Of a stretch of 64,000 nucleotides of DNA, positions 9,026-17,005 are shown piece by piece. The translations under genes and the position numbers were made by a program. The notes under the pieces are model-generated. The model saw nothing but the letters and a program-made list of their open reading frames with translations. It did no database searches and was not told where the DNA came from. Positions within the stretch are counted from its first letter, which is position 1. Every line of letters begins with the position of its first letter. Origin of the DNA: Tenacibaculum sp. 190524A05c (GTDB taxonomy: Bacteria > Bacteroidota > Bacteroidia > Flavobacteriales > Flavobacteriaceae); NCBI RefSeq assembly GCF_964036595.1, contig NZ_OZ038523.1:2734501-2798500 (forward strand), written 5' to 3'.

Positions 9026-10567
9026 ATGGCAGATTTTGGTATTCAAGAAGCATTACAAACCTTAGGGTTAAATGAAATAAATGAAGGAACTTCAACAGGT
9101 TCAAAGTGGTTTTCTAACGGAGAAGTAATCGAAAGTTATTCTCCAGTAGATGGTAAATTAATAGGAAAAGTAAAGGCGTCTACAAAAGATGATTACGAAA
9201 GTGTAATGAAATCAGCTACAGAAGCTTTTAAATCTTGGAGAGTTTTACCAGCTCCACAAAGAGGAGAAATTGTACGTCAGTTTGGTGAAAAGTTGAGAGA
9301 GAAGAAAGAAGCTTTAGGTAAATTAGTTTCTTATGAAATGGGTAAAAGTTACCAAGAAGGATTAGGTGAGGTACAGGAAATGATTGATATCTGTGATTTT
9401 GCAGTTGGTTTATCTCGTCAATTACACGGTTTAACAATGCACTCTGAAAGACCAGGTCACAGAATGTACGAGCAATATCATCCATTAGGAGTAGTAGGAA
9501 TTATTTCTGCATTTAATTTCCCTGTTGCTGTTTGGGCTTGGAATACAGCTTTAGCTTGGATTTGTGGAGATGTTTGTGTTTGGAAGCCATCTGAAAAAAC
9601 TCCATTATGTGGTGTAGCTTGTCAAAATATTATTGCTGAGGTATTAAAAGAAAATGATTTACCAGAAGGAATTTCTTGTTTAGTAAACGGAGATTACCAA
9701 GTTGGTGAGTATATTTCTAAAGATACAAGAGTTCCTTTAGTATCTGCAACAGGTTCTACTCGTATGGGTAAAATCGTTGCAAAAGAAGTTGCTGGTCGTT
9801 TAGGTAAGAGTTTATTAGAGTTAGGAGGAAACAATGCAATTATTGTAACTCCAGATGCTGATATTAAAATGACTGTTATCGGTGCTGTATTCGGAGCAGT
9901 AGGAACTGCTGGTCAACGTTGTACTTCTACACGTAGATTAATTGTACATGAATCTATGTATGATAAAGTGAAGAACGCTTTAGTAGATGCTTACAAACAA
10001 TTACGTATTGGAAATCCATTAGACGAAAACAATCACGTTGGTCCGTTAATCGATACACAAGCTGTTGATATGTATAAAAATGCATTAGAAAAGGTTGTTG
10101 AAGAAGGAGGAAATATTATTGTTGAAGGTGGCGTTTTAGAAGGAGAAGGATACGAAAGTGGATGTTACGTGAAGCCTGCAATTGCAGAAGCTGGAAACTA
10201 CTATGATATCGTTCAACACGAAACATTTGCACCAGTATTATACTTATTAAAATATACAGGAGAAGTTGAAAATGCAATTGCTTTACAAAATGGGGTTGCT
10301 CAAGGATTATCTTCTGCTATTATGACCAATAACTTACGTGAAGCTGAGCGTTTCTTATCTCATGCAGGATCTGACTGTGGTATTGCTAATGTAAACATCG
10401 GAACTTCTGGTGCTGAAATTGGTGGAGCCTTTGGAGGTGAAAAAGAAACTGGTGGTGGTAGAGAATCAGGATCTGATGCTTGGAAGGTTTACATGCGTCG
10501 TCAAACAAATACAATTAACTATACAACTGAATTACCTTTAGCACAAGGAATTAAATTCGATTTATAG
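9026..10567 (+). CDS. aldehyde dehydrogenase, ALDH7 / piperideine-6-carboxylate dehydrogenase-like
   Basis: About 513 residues from ATG 9026; the ATG at 8987 adds a basic leader not seen in the family. Catalytic features are present: general-base Glu in LELGGNNAI, nucleophile in GTAGQRCTSTRRL, and the NAD-binding TGSTRMGK. The overall sequence, including the N-terminal LGLNEINEGTSTGS, matches the ALDH7A1/AmaB group, which oxidises alpha-aminoadipate semialdehyde in lysine catabolism. The cytosolic enzyme stands alone here. A terminator hairpin follows at 10595-10615, shared with the small RNA array. Confidence 0.88.
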   Translation: MADFGIQEALQTLGLNEINEGTSTGSKWFSNGEVIESYSPVDGKLIGKVKASTKDDYESVMKSATEAFKSWRVLPAPQRGEIVRQFGEKLREKKEALGKLVSYEMGKSYQEGLGEVQEMIDICDFAVGLSRQLHGLTMHSERPGHRMYEQYHPLGVVGIISAFNFPVAVWAWNTALAWICGDVCVWKPSEKTPLCGVACQNIIAEVLKENDLPEGISCLVNGDYQVGEYISKDTRVPLVSATGSTRMGKIVAKEVAGRLGKSLLELGGNNAIIVTPDADIKMTVIGAVFGAVGTAGQRCTSTRRLIVHESMYDKVKNALVDAYKQLRIGNPLDENNHVGPLIDTQAVDMYKNALEKVVEEGGNIIVEGGVLEGEGYESGCYVKPAIAEAGNYYDIVQHETFAPVLYLLKYTGEVENAIALQNGVAQGLSSAIMTNNLREAERFLSHAGSDCGIANVNIGTSGAEIGGAFGGEKETGGGRESGSDAWKVYMRRQTNTINYTTELPLAQGIKFDL

Positions 10568-10586
10568 GAATTAATAATTATCACAT

Positions 10587-10689
10587 AAAAAAAAGGACCA
10601 CATCAATTGTGGTCCTTTTTTGGTTCACAGTCCCCCCGAACTATAAACGATATATTTTGAAACTTACTAACTATATTATCTTTTGCTTA
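10587..10689 (-). ncRNA. predicted small RNA, array unit 1
   Basis: Predicted minus-strand transcript of about 100 nt starting a few bases after the -7 box at 10695-10702 and ending at the hairpin 10595-10615 with a U-run (plus-strand A-run 10587-10594). The core at 10623-10641 reads as a small hairpin with a six-G loop in the RNA. No start codon with a meaningful ORF is present, so it is probably non-coding. The hairpin also serves the plus-strand ALDH gene. Confidence 0.65.
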
Positions 10690-10694
10690 CACTG

Positions 10695-10780
10695 TAAAGA
10701 TACTATAGATATTAGCATTTATAGGGTTTTGTCGATGAATAGACCATTGTTATTGCCGACTTTCAATTAACATATGCTAA
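10695..10780 (-). promoter_or_regulatory. promoter and operator of array unit 1
   Basis: On the minus strand: palindrome at 10767-10780 (TTAACATATGCTAA on plus, one arm degenerate), box at 10732-10739 and TATCTTTA -7 box at 10695-10702. The box begins 30 nt and the palindrome 65 nt beyond the -7 edge. Confidence 0.65.
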
Positions 10781-10873
10781 ACCTATATATTCTTATTAGA
10801 CGTTTTATGTATAACTATTTTACAATTTTATTTTATAGAAAATTAGTAAGATTATTGCTAATTGAATTATATA

Positions 10874-10976
10874 AACAAACAAAGGAGCCACAAAACTGTG
10901 ACTCCTTTGTTTGTTGGTAGTTCCCCCGAACTACAACCGGTATATTCTATTGAAACTTAACATTGATTCTTATTTA
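10874..10976 (-). ncRNA. predicted small RNA, array unit 2
   Basis: Minus-strand transcript predicted from the -7 box at 10982-10989 to the terminator stem 10875-10887 / 10902-10914. The G-run core is the most diverged of the four (five G, and GGTAG instead of CACAG beside it on the plus strand), while promoter elements keep their spacing. Confidence 0.6.
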
Positions 10977-10981
10977 CACTG

Positions 10982-11068
10982 TAAAGATATTACAGATTAG
11001 GTTTGAAATTATTTTTTATCGATGAACTGCGGTTTGTTAAAGCCGATTCAAAAATTAACCTAGGTTAA
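10982..11068 (-). promoter_or_regulatory. promoter and operator of array unit 2
   Basis: Perfect palindrome TTAACCTAGGTTAA at 11055-11068, box at 11019-11026 and TATCTTTA (minus) at 10982-10989. Spacings are 66 and 30 nt from the -7 edge, matching the other units. Confidence 0.65.
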
Positions 11069-11163
11069 TACTATTAAAAACCATTTAACGATAGTTATAA
11101 AGCATAAAAAAGCTAGAACATTGATATAATTGAGAAGTGTTGAGAAATATTATAATATTATAG

Positions 11164-11265
11164 AAAAACAAAAGAGCCACTAAATTGTGGCTCTTTTGTT
11201 TGTTCACAGTCCCCCCGAACCATAAACGGTATATTTTGAAACTTACATTTAATTTCTTTTGCTTA
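11164..11265 (-). ncRNA. predicted small RNA, array unit 3
   Basis: Minus-strand transcript predicted from the -7 box at 11271-11278 to the terminator stem 11167-11180 / 11187-11200, a 14-bp helix. The 19-base core lies at 11202-11220. No ORF. There is no plus-strand gene upstream for this hairpin to terminate, which supports minus-strand transcription. Confidence 0.65.
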
Positions 11266-11270
11266 CACTG

Positions 11271-11356
11271 TAAAAATACTACAGATTTAAAATGAATTGG
11301 GTTTTTATCGATGAATAGACGATTGATGTTGTCGATATTAAATTAACATAGGTTAA
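11271..11356 (-). promoter_or_regulatory. promoter and operator of array unit 3
   Basis: Palindrome TTAACATAGGTTAA at 11343-11356, box at 11308-11315 and TATTTTTA (minus) at 11271-11278. Spacings 65 and 30 nt. Confidence 0.65.
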
Positions 11357-11451
11357 CCGAAAAAAATTAAAACGAAAGAAATGTTAATACAGTTATTACA
11401 AAGATTTTATTAGTGAAACATGAAGTTTAAAGATTTGAATATAAGGTAAAT

Positions 11452-11543
11452 AAAAAGGGCCGCATAAAATGTGGCCCTCCCTTTTTGGTTCACAGTCCCC
11501 CCGAACTATAAACGTAAAATCTAAATGAAACTTTTTTTAGTTA
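11452..11543 (-). ncRNA. predicted small RNA, array unit 4
   Basis: Minus-strand transcript predicted from the -7 box at 11549-11556 to a hairpin near 11456-11478. The 19-base core is at 11488-11506. The segment between promoter and core is shorter than in the others and the hairpin has small asymmetries. Confidence 0.6.
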
Positions 11544-11548
11544 CAATC

Positions 11549-11648
11549 TAAAGTTACAACGCTTTTTCGTGTTAAAAATTTTATATCGATGAATGGTAAC
11601 TTAGAAAAGGTGACTCCTTATTAACACAAGTTAATTAACATAGGTTAA
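11549..11648 (-). promoter_or_regulatory. promoter and double operator of array unit 4
   Basis: The -7 box TAACTTTA (minus) is at 11549-11556 and the second box at 11586-11593. Two TTAAC-N4-GTTAA palindromes abut: 11621-11634 (at the standard 65-nt distance) and 11635-11648. The second is the closer one to pth and could also act on that gene. Confidence 0.6.
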
Positions 11649-11701
11649 TAGGTTTTATACAGATTTAGAAGCTATTTTATCCATGTTTATTGGTTTTAGA
11701 T

Positions 11702-11709
11702 TAGATTTG
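11702..11709 (+). promoter_or_regulatory. pth promoter -7 box
   Basis: TAGATTTG matches the Bacteroidetes TAnnTTTG element and lies 17 bases before the pth ATG. A good -33 TTTG is not evident. Confidence 0.5.
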
Positions 11710-11726
11710 CACCTGAAATTTAAATT

Positions 11727-12356
11727 ATGGGTATTCTTTCATTTATTAATGGGCTATTCGGAAGTAAAAAAGAAACACAAGAAGAAATCATGAAGAAGTT
11801 TTTGATAGTTGGATTAGGAAATATTGGTGAGAAGTACGACAATACACGACATAATATCGGTTTTAAAATTGTTGATGCTCTTGTAAAGGAGTATGAAGAA
11901 TCTTTTTCTACAGAGAAGCTAGGAGATTTAGCTAAATTGAAAATTAAAGGAAAAACAGTATTTGTGTTAAAGCCAAATACATTTATGAATTTAAGTGGAA
12001 AGGCCGTTTTATATTGGATGAAGAAAGAGAATATTTTAATTGATAATGTGCTGATTATTACAGACGATTTGAATATTGATTTTGGAAAAGTAAGAATCAA
12101 AGGAAGAGGAAGTGCAGGAGGACATAATGGATTAAAAGATATTCAAGACAAATTAAATACAGGATCATATCCTCGTTTCAGATTTGGTGTAGGTGCCAAT
12201 TATAGAAAAGGTGGTCAGGTAGATTTTGTTTTAGGAAAATGGAGCGATGATGAAGAAAGCGCATTAATTGAGCGTGTTCCAACGAGTATTAAAGCAATAG
12301 AATCTTTTGTAAATGCTGGATTAGCAAATACAATGAATACATTTAATGGTAAGTAG
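11727..12356 (+). CDS. pth: peptidyl-tRNA hydrolase
   Basis: 209 residues. After a 21-residue N-terminal extension that is amphipathic and then acidic, the enzyme proper begins MKKFLIVGLGNIG. The catalytic His is in DNTRHNIGF (about residue 42), and KPNTFMNLSGKAV and GSAGGHNGLKDI are the conserved substrate-binding segments. It recycles tRNA from peptidyl-tRNA released during translation. The extension is common in flavobacterial Pth; an internal ATG at 11790 could give the short form. Confidence 0.93.
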   Translation: MGILSFINGLFGSKKETQEEIMKKFLIVGLGNIGEKYDNTRHNIGFKIVDALVKEYEESFSTEKLGDLAKLKIKGKTVFVLKPNTFMNLSGKAVLYWMKKENILIDNVLIITDDLNIDFGKVRIKGRGSAGGHNGLKDIQDKLNTGSYPRFRFGVGANYRKGGQVDFVLGKWSDDEESALIERVPTSIKAIESFVNAGLANTMNTFNGK

Positions 12357-12827
12357 TTAACGAACAATATATGTTGGTGTAAGTTTTATTTCCTCTAGGT
12401 TAGCATTAGGATTTTTGGTCAACAAATTATTAATAACATTGAATTCAGCACTCAATGATGCAATCTTCAAAATAATTTTGCTATTGGGATTTACATCAAA
12501 ATACGTTGAAGTTACCTCATCTATTATTCTATACCTTATATTCTTTGAAAATGGTTTTCTAATCTTTTTGTTTTCAGAATAAAAATCAACATAATAGGGC
12601 AACCATTTTACTTGATATAACATTTTTCTACAAAAGGCTATAGGTAAAAAGATGGTAATTTCCTTTGCTTCTTTTTTAGGAATATCATGAGAAATGAGGA
12701 GTTCTAGAAGTTCCTCTATTTCAATTTCTTTGTCAAGATTACCAATTAATTTGATAGTAGTTAATACGTAGTCTCGAAATTCAATTGGTATTGGCTTTGA
12801 AAAAACATTACTAAAATTGAATTTCAT
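12357..12827 (-). CDS. conserved protein of unknown function
   Basis: 156 residues with no signal peptide or membrane segment. The sequence is Lys/Ile/Asn-rich and mixed alpha/beta, beginning FNFSNVFSKPIPIEFRDYV. I do not recognise a family. It is directly convergent with pth (stop codons adjacent) and starts seven bases after the queD-like gene on the same strand, so it is probably the distal gene of that operon. Confidence 0.55.
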   Translation of the reverse strand: MKFNFSNVFSKPIPIEFRDYVLTTIKLIGNLDKEIEIEELLELLISHDIPKKEAKEITIFLPIAFCRKMLYQVKWLPYYVDFYSENKKIRKPFSKNIRYRIIDEVTSTYFDVNPNSKIILKIASLSAEFNVINNLLTKNPNANLEEIKLTPTYIVR

Positions 12828-12833
12828 TTTTAA

Positions 12834-13286
12834 CTACAAATTATCACTCGCAAACCACTCTGCGTAGCAGGTTTCCGTTTCTTGTAATTTTAAAGAATGT
12901 AGTGAAAGACCTTCAGGTAATTGTGCTTTAATTTTTGCAGCAAAATCTAAAATCATCATTTCACTTGAAGGTTGATAATCCACTAATATAATATTATGAC
13001 CTAATCCTAATAAGTGATTGGCTAATTCTAAGTGAGGAGTGTTTTTATTTAATATTGTAGCATGATCAAATACATCAACAACTTCTTTATTTACAATCTT
13101 TTTTAAATCACCAAAATCGATAACCATACCATATTTTACATTCGTAGGATCGCTTATTGGTGTTCCAATTACAGTAACTGAAAGTTTGTAACTATGACCA
13201 TGAACATTTTTACATTTCCCGTCATAACCATACAGCGCATGTGCTGTCTCAAAAGTGAATTGCTTTGTAACTCTTATCGTACTCAT
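12834..13286 (-). CDS. queD: 6-carboxy-5,6,7,8-tetrahydropterin synthase / PTPS family
   Basis: About 150 residues from the ATG at 13286; the frame also has an ATG at 13298. Zinc ligands are His in FETAHAL and the NVHGHSY pair; the conserved GMVIDFGDLK and catalytic DHATILN are also present, with a final Glu in KLQETET. It converts dihydroneopterin triphosphate to 6-carboxytetrahydropterin for queuosine, or acts as a PTPS. The gene is not beside queC/queE here, so the queD symbol rests on the family alone. Confidence 0.82.
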   Translation of the reverse strand: MSTIRVTKQFTFETAHALYGYDGKCKNVHGHSYKLSVTVIGTPISDPTNVKYGMVIDFGDLKKIVNKEVVDVFDHATILNKNTPHLELANHLLGLGHNIILVDYQPSSEMMILDFAAKIKAQLPEGLSLHSLKLQETETCYAEWFASDNL

Positions 13287-13350
13287 AATAATGCGCAAAA
13301 GTATATAAAATACTAATACACCGCTTTATTTTGTATAAATAATTGACATT

Positions 13351-13389
13351 AAAAAAGATGAGTGATTACTGTGGCGGTAATCACTCATC
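13351..13389 (-). terminator. strong minus-strand terminator
   Basis: Thirteen-bp perfect stem 13357-13369 / 13377-13389, seven-base loop, then six T on the minus strand (plus A-run 13351-13356). It ends transcription of the small gene at 13462. Confidence 0.8.
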
Positions 13390-13461
13390 ATTACAAAAGA
13401 ATCCCCATTAGGATTTGGTTACATAAAACCTGACAACATAAAAAATGTCTTTCTGTAAAGC

Positions 13462-13770
13462 TTACTCTTCTAACTCGATGTAAACTTTACTTTTAATTTT
13501 AAGTTTTTTACCTTGAATTCTAGCTTGAGAGAAAAACTCTTTAGCTATCTGTTGTTCGTTTAATAATTCTTGAATTCTTCCATTATCATACTCGCAAGCA
13601 TCATTTTCATTTCCTTCTTTGATAGAAAGACGCTTAATTTTATGGAAGTTAATTTTAGCGTTTAGTACATCATTAATAATTGTTGCCGCTTCCGCTGCTG
13701 TAAATACATTATCAATTAAATTGATTTCTTGCTCTGTTTTTACAGTTTCTAATGTTTGTACCATTTTCAT
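13462..13770 (-). CDS. small conserved flavobacterial protein of unknown function
   Basis: 102 residues, acidic N-terminal half and basic C-terminus (QGKKLKIKSKVYIELEE). A helical region with FTAAEAATIINDVLNAKINFHK resembles a short DNA- or RNA-binding helical bundle, but no family can be named with confidence. Single gene with its own terminator. Confidence 0.6.
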   Translation of the reverse strand: MKMVQTLETVKTEQEINLIDNVFTAAEAATIINDVLNAKINFHKIKRLSIKEGNENDACEYDNGRIQELLNEQQIAKEFFSQARIQGKKLKIKSKVYIELEE

Positions 13771-13861
13771 ATAGGTTTGACTTTTATTTTCTTGGTGTAA
13801 AGATCCTACTTCTTTTTAATTAGTTTTTATTTATGTTTTTTATTATTAATATAAACTATTG

Positions 13862-14830
13862 TTATGACGAGTTTATAATACATAGGTAGAGTGGAATTCC
13901 TAAAGTGATATTAAAAGGAAATGTTATTGCTAATGCCATTGGAATGTATAAACTCGGATTTGCTTTTGGGTTAGCTAATTTCATTGCAGCCGGTACAGCA
14001 ATATAAGATGCACTCGCCGCTAATATTGCAAACAACAGTCTATTTCCTGTTCCTGCAATAAAAAAGCTAGTTACAAAAGCAACTAAACATCCATTAACTA
14101 TTGGGATAATGATTGAAAATGCGAAAGCAAAACCACCTTTTTTTCCAAAATCAGATAGCTTTTTTCCACTGGTAATTCCCATATCTAAAAGAAATACAGC
14201 TAAAAACCCTTTGAAGATATCCGTTGTAAATGGTTTAATTCCTTCAGCCTGGGCTTCACTTGCGAAAAAACCAATAATAAGACTTCCTATTATCAACAAA
14301 ACACTTCCGTTTGTAAGTGAATGATGCAGTACTTTTTGAACAGAGAAATTTTTATCTCGTTTTTTCTTTTTGTTGAATATCGACATTAATAACAAACCAA
14401 CCATAATTGATGGAGCTTCCATCAGTGCCATTACGGCAACCATATGACCACTAAATGGAATTTGTTCTAATTCTAAAAATGAAATTGTAGTAACAAATGT
14501 AACTGCGCTTACAGATCCGTAAGCTGCTGCTATAGCTCCCGAGTTTTCTACGGTAAATTTTAATCTTAGGATAAAATACGTATAGATAGGAACAATAATT
14601 GCTAAGAATATTCCAAATAAAAGCGACCATAAAATTTCGACCGAAAACTCGCTATGTGAAAGCTCTTGTCCTCCTTTAAAACCAATTGATAATAGCAGAT
14701 AAAGAGAGATGAATTTTGAAGAATTTTCAGGTATGGAAAGATCACTTTTTAATTGAACCGCTATAATTCCTAAAAAGAAAAAGAGAAGTGCGGGGTTAGT
14801 CAAATTGTCGAATAATAAATGTAAATCCAT
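13862..14830 (-). CDS. sbtA: sodium-dependent bicarbonate transporter, SbtA family
   Basis: 322 residues, about ten membrane segments in two halves. Characteristic motifs are FFLGIIAVQLKSDL near residue 17, SIGFKGGQELS near 50, AYGSVSAVTF near 104, and LLDMGITSGKKL and ASASYIAVPAAMKLA in the second half. The family imports bicarbonate with sodium; in non-phototrophs it may feed carboxylases. It is transcribed divergently from a LysR regulator, as in other SbtA/CmpR-like pairs. Confidence 0.82.
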   Translation of the reverse strand: MDLHLLFDNLTNPALLFFFLGIIAVQLKSDLSIPENSSKFISLYLLLSIGFKGGQELSHSEFSVEILWSLLFGIFLAIIVPIYTYFILRLKFTVENSGAIAAAYGSVSAVTFVTTISFLELEQIPFSGHMVAVMALMEAPSIMVGLLLMSIFNKKKKRDKNFSVQKVLHHSLTNGSVLLIIGSLIIGFFASEAQAEGIKPFTTDIFKGFLAVFLLDMGITSGKKLSDFGKKGGFAFAFSIIIPIVNGCLVAFVTSFFIAGTGNRLLFAILAASASYIAVPAAMKLANPKANPSLYIPMALAITFPFNITLGIPLYLCIINSS

Positions 14831-14917
14831 TTTTGCTTTTTAAAATTTTCGCAAAGATGAATGGTATTATTCATATAATATTATTTATATTTATAATGTA
14901 AAATATAATTTATTGTT

Positions 14918-15841
14918 ATGCATTATACCTTACATCAATTAGAGATCTTTCGAAAAATAGTCGAATTGAAAAGCGTAACTAAAGCTGCAGAAGAGTTATT
15001 CTTAACTCAACCAGCAGTTTCTATACAACTAAAAAAGTTTCAAGATCAATTTCAAATTCCTCTTTTCGAAGTTGTTGGAAGAAGAATTTACATAACTGAA
15101 TTCGGTGAAGAAATTGCTACAGCGGCAGAAAAAATTTTAGAGGAAGTTTCTGCCATTAATTATAAAGCAATGTCTTTTCAAGGTGCACTTGCAGGGAAAT
15201 TAAAAATTGCAATTGTATCTACTGCAAAATATGCAATGCCATATTTCTTAACTGGTTTTTTAAACCGACATAAAGGTGTTGATTTAGTAATGGATGTTAC
15301 TAATAAATCAGAAGTGGTAAGATCTTTAGAAAATAATGAAGTTGATTTTGCAATGGTATCTACTATTCCTAAAAATTTAAAAATCAACAGAATTGAGTTG
15401 ATGGAAAATAAATTACATTTAGTTGGAGGAAAACAATATAAAGGAACGGGAAAAGATGTAACAATAAAAGAATTTGAACAACTTCCATTAATTTATAGAG
15501 AACAAGGTTCTGCTACTAGAAACGCAATGGAAAGATTTATTGCTTCACAGAAAATATCAACGTATAAAAAAATGGAGTTAAAGTCTAATGAAGCATTAAA
15601 ACAAGCTGTTATTGCTGGATTAGGTTATTCCATTATGCCATTAATTGGGATAAAAAATGAATTAAATAATGGTGATTTGCAGGTAATTCCTGTGAAAAAA
15701 TTACCGATTATTACCAATTGGAATTTAATTTGGTTAAGCTCAAAAAACTTATCAAACGTAGCAAAGGAGCTAATTACTTATATCAATGAAAATAAAACTG
15801 ATATAATGAATGAGCATTTTAATTGGTTCGAAAAATACTAG
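14918..15841 (+). CDS. LysR family transcriptional regulator, CbbR/CmpR-like
   Basis: 307 residues. Winged HTH at 1-65 (LHQLEIFRKIVELKSVTKAAEELFLTQ is the classic N-terminus) and a LysR substrate-binding domain after about 90. The N-terminal sequence is closest to the CbbR/CmpR type that responds to carbon metabolites. Its divergent position next to sbtA with an AT-rich 87-bp spacer suggests it controls that transporter and itself. Confidence 0.82.
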   Translation: MHYTLHQLEIFRKIVELKSVTKAAEELFLTQPAVSIQLKKFQDQFQIPLFEVVGRRIYITEFGEEIATAAEKILEEVSAINYKAMSFQGALAGKLKIAIVSTAKYAMPYFLTGFLNRHKGVDLVMDVTNKSEVVRSLENNEVDFAMVSTIPKNLKINRIELMENKLHLVGGKQYKGTGKDVTIKEFEQLPLIYREQGSATRNAMERFIASQKISTYKKMELKSNEALKQAVIAGLGYSIMPLIGIKNELNNGDLQVIPVKKLPIITNWNLIWLSSKNLSNVAKELITYINENKTDIMNEHFNWFEKY

Positions 15842-15849
15842 TTGATTCC

Positions 15850-15930
15850 TTAGCGTCTATTTCTGTTTTTATTATAAAAATACACGACTACTAATCCAAC
15901 AGCTAGTACAAGAAATAAATATTGATCCAT
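15850..15930 (-). CDS. 26-residue single-pass membrane peptide
   Basis: A small ORF with ATG at 15930 and TAA at 15850-15852. It encodes MDQYLFLVLAVGLVVVYFYN followed by a basic tail of Lys, Asn and Arg: a transmembrane helix with a positive C-terminus. It lies alone in the 233-bp gap between the LysR and AraC genes. The composition is unlikely to arise by chance and resembles small membrane proteins conserved in other bacteria. Not included in usual gene calls because of size. Confidence 0.6.
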   Translation of the reverse strand: MDQYLFLVLAVGLVVVYFYNKNRNRR

Positions 15931-16005
15931 TGTTATTAATTTTTGCCTAAGGTACAATTTTAATTGACTTTCACTTTTAGAATTCAATTCTTGAAAACTT
16001 TAAAA

Positions 16006-16050
16006 TGTCCTATTTTAACAAACAGCCAGCGGAATAAATATATAGGTTTG
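16006..16050 (+). promoter_or_regulatory. AraC operator and promoter of the araC-type gene
   Basis: A 21-bp element at 16006-16026 starts TGTCCTA and ends ACAAACAGC. It is followed after 16 bp by the -7 box TAGGTTTG (16043-16050). The same element and spacing recur before the sterol desaturase gene. Confidence 0.75.
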
Positions 16051-16074
16051 TATATCAGAATTGTAATTTGATGA

Positions 16075-16938
16075 ATGAGTAATCCAACACAAATAGAGCG
16101 ATATCAGAAACTACTAGAGTTTTTAGACAAGCAGTTTAAAAGCTCCATATCCTCAAAAGATATTGAAGAGGTTTCGTTTTATTCCTATCGAAATATTAAT
16201 CGAATATTTTATGCACTTCAACAGGAAACTATTGGTCATTATCTTAAAAGAATAAAACTTGAAAAAGCTGCAGAGTATTTGAAGTACAGTTCAGATGAAG
16301 TATCTGACATTGCAATTGCAGTTGGTTATGCGGATCTTCCCACTTTTAGCAAAGCGTTTAAAAATCGTTTCGGATGCTCTCCTACATACTATAGAAATTC
16401 AGAAATTTTAAAAGAAGAAATACTTGAGGAAGCGATTAAAGATTCACAAGGATTCAATAAACTTGAATTTACAATTGAAGAATTACCAGCATTTAAAATA
16501 TTGTATCTGCAATACAAAGGGAATTATGATAATATTAAAGCCATTGAACAAACATGGGAGAAATTAGTTCGTTACGCACTAAAAAAGAAGCTCTTTAAAG
16601 ACGATACGATTATTGTTGGAGAAGTTTTAGATGATGATGAAATATCAGAATCGTTAAAGTGTAGATATAATGCTGGAATTATTATTGATTCTAATGCTGA
16701 TATAACTACGGAAGGCTTATTCGGAACAAAAGAAATTGAAGCTCAAAAATATGCTAAATTCATTCATAAAGGAAGTCATGAAAGTTGTTTTGAATCCTAT
16801 AATTCCATTTACATGCATTGGATGAAAGACGTTAAATTGGAGTTTGAAGATAAACCTACATTAGAGTTTTATTTGAATGACGAAGAAACAACTCCCAAAG
16901 AAAAATTAATTACTGAGATTTATATTCCCGTAAAATAA
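16075..16938 (+). CDS. AraC family regulator with GyrI-like effector domain
   Basis: 287 residues. Two HTH motifs in residues 1-105 (SSKDIEEVSFYSYRNINRIF and SDIAIAVGYADLPTFSKAF, then FGCSPTYYR). The C-terminal 150-287 is a GyrI/SOUL-like small-molecule-binding domain (ELPAFKILYLQYKGNYDNI, YAKFIHKGSHES). Proteins of this layout respond to hydrophobic or cationic compounds. A shared operator before this gene and the next suggests autoregulation and control of the desaturase. Confidence 0.85.
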   Translation: MSNPTQIERYQKLLEFLDKQFKSSISSKDIEEVSFYSYRNINRIFYALQQETIGHYLKRIKLEKAAEYLKYSSDEVSDIAIAVGYADLPTFSKAFKNRFGCSPTYYRNSEILKEEILEEAIKDSQGFNKLEFTIEELPAFKILYLQYKGNYDNIKAIEQTWEKLVRYALKKKLFKDDTIIVGEVLDDDEISESLKCRYNAGIIIDSNADITTEGLFGTKEIEAQKYAKFIHKGSHESCFESYNSIYMHWMKDVKLEFEDKPTLEFYLNDEETTPKEKLITEIYIPVK

Positions 16939-16939
16939 T

Positions 16940-16984
16940 TGTCCTAAATCGACAAACAGCAGATTTCCATTTAAAATACTTTTA
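16940..16984 (+). promoter_or_regulatory. AraC operator and promoter of the sterol desaturase gene
   Basis: Element 16940-16960 matches the one at 16006-16026: TGTCCTA at the left, ACAAACAGC at the right, differing only in the central five bases. A TACTTTTA box follows at 16977-16984 after the same 16-bp spacing. Confidence 0.72.
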
Positions 16985-17005
16985 CGCTATAAAAAAAGAG
17001 TAAAA

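Larger units (their letters stand above)
10587..11648 (-). repeat. tandem array of four ~288-bp units encoding probable small RNAs
   Basis: Hairpins begin at 10587, 10874, 11164 and 11452, a period of 287-290 bp. Each unit holds, reading the minus strand, a TTAAC-N4-GTTAA palindrome, a TTCATCGA box, a TAnnTTTA -7 box, a core with a G-run and a strong hairpin followed by T residues. On the plus strand the 19-base core GTTCACAGTCCCCCCGAAC is identical in units 1, 3 and 4 and altered in unit 2. The region between ALDH and pth holds no protein gene. Confidence 0.85.

Noticed and set aside
10587-11648. Repeats as part of an insertion sequence or integron
   Set aside because: No transposase or integrase, no terminal inverted repeats or target duplication; each unit has promoter-like elements and a terminator.
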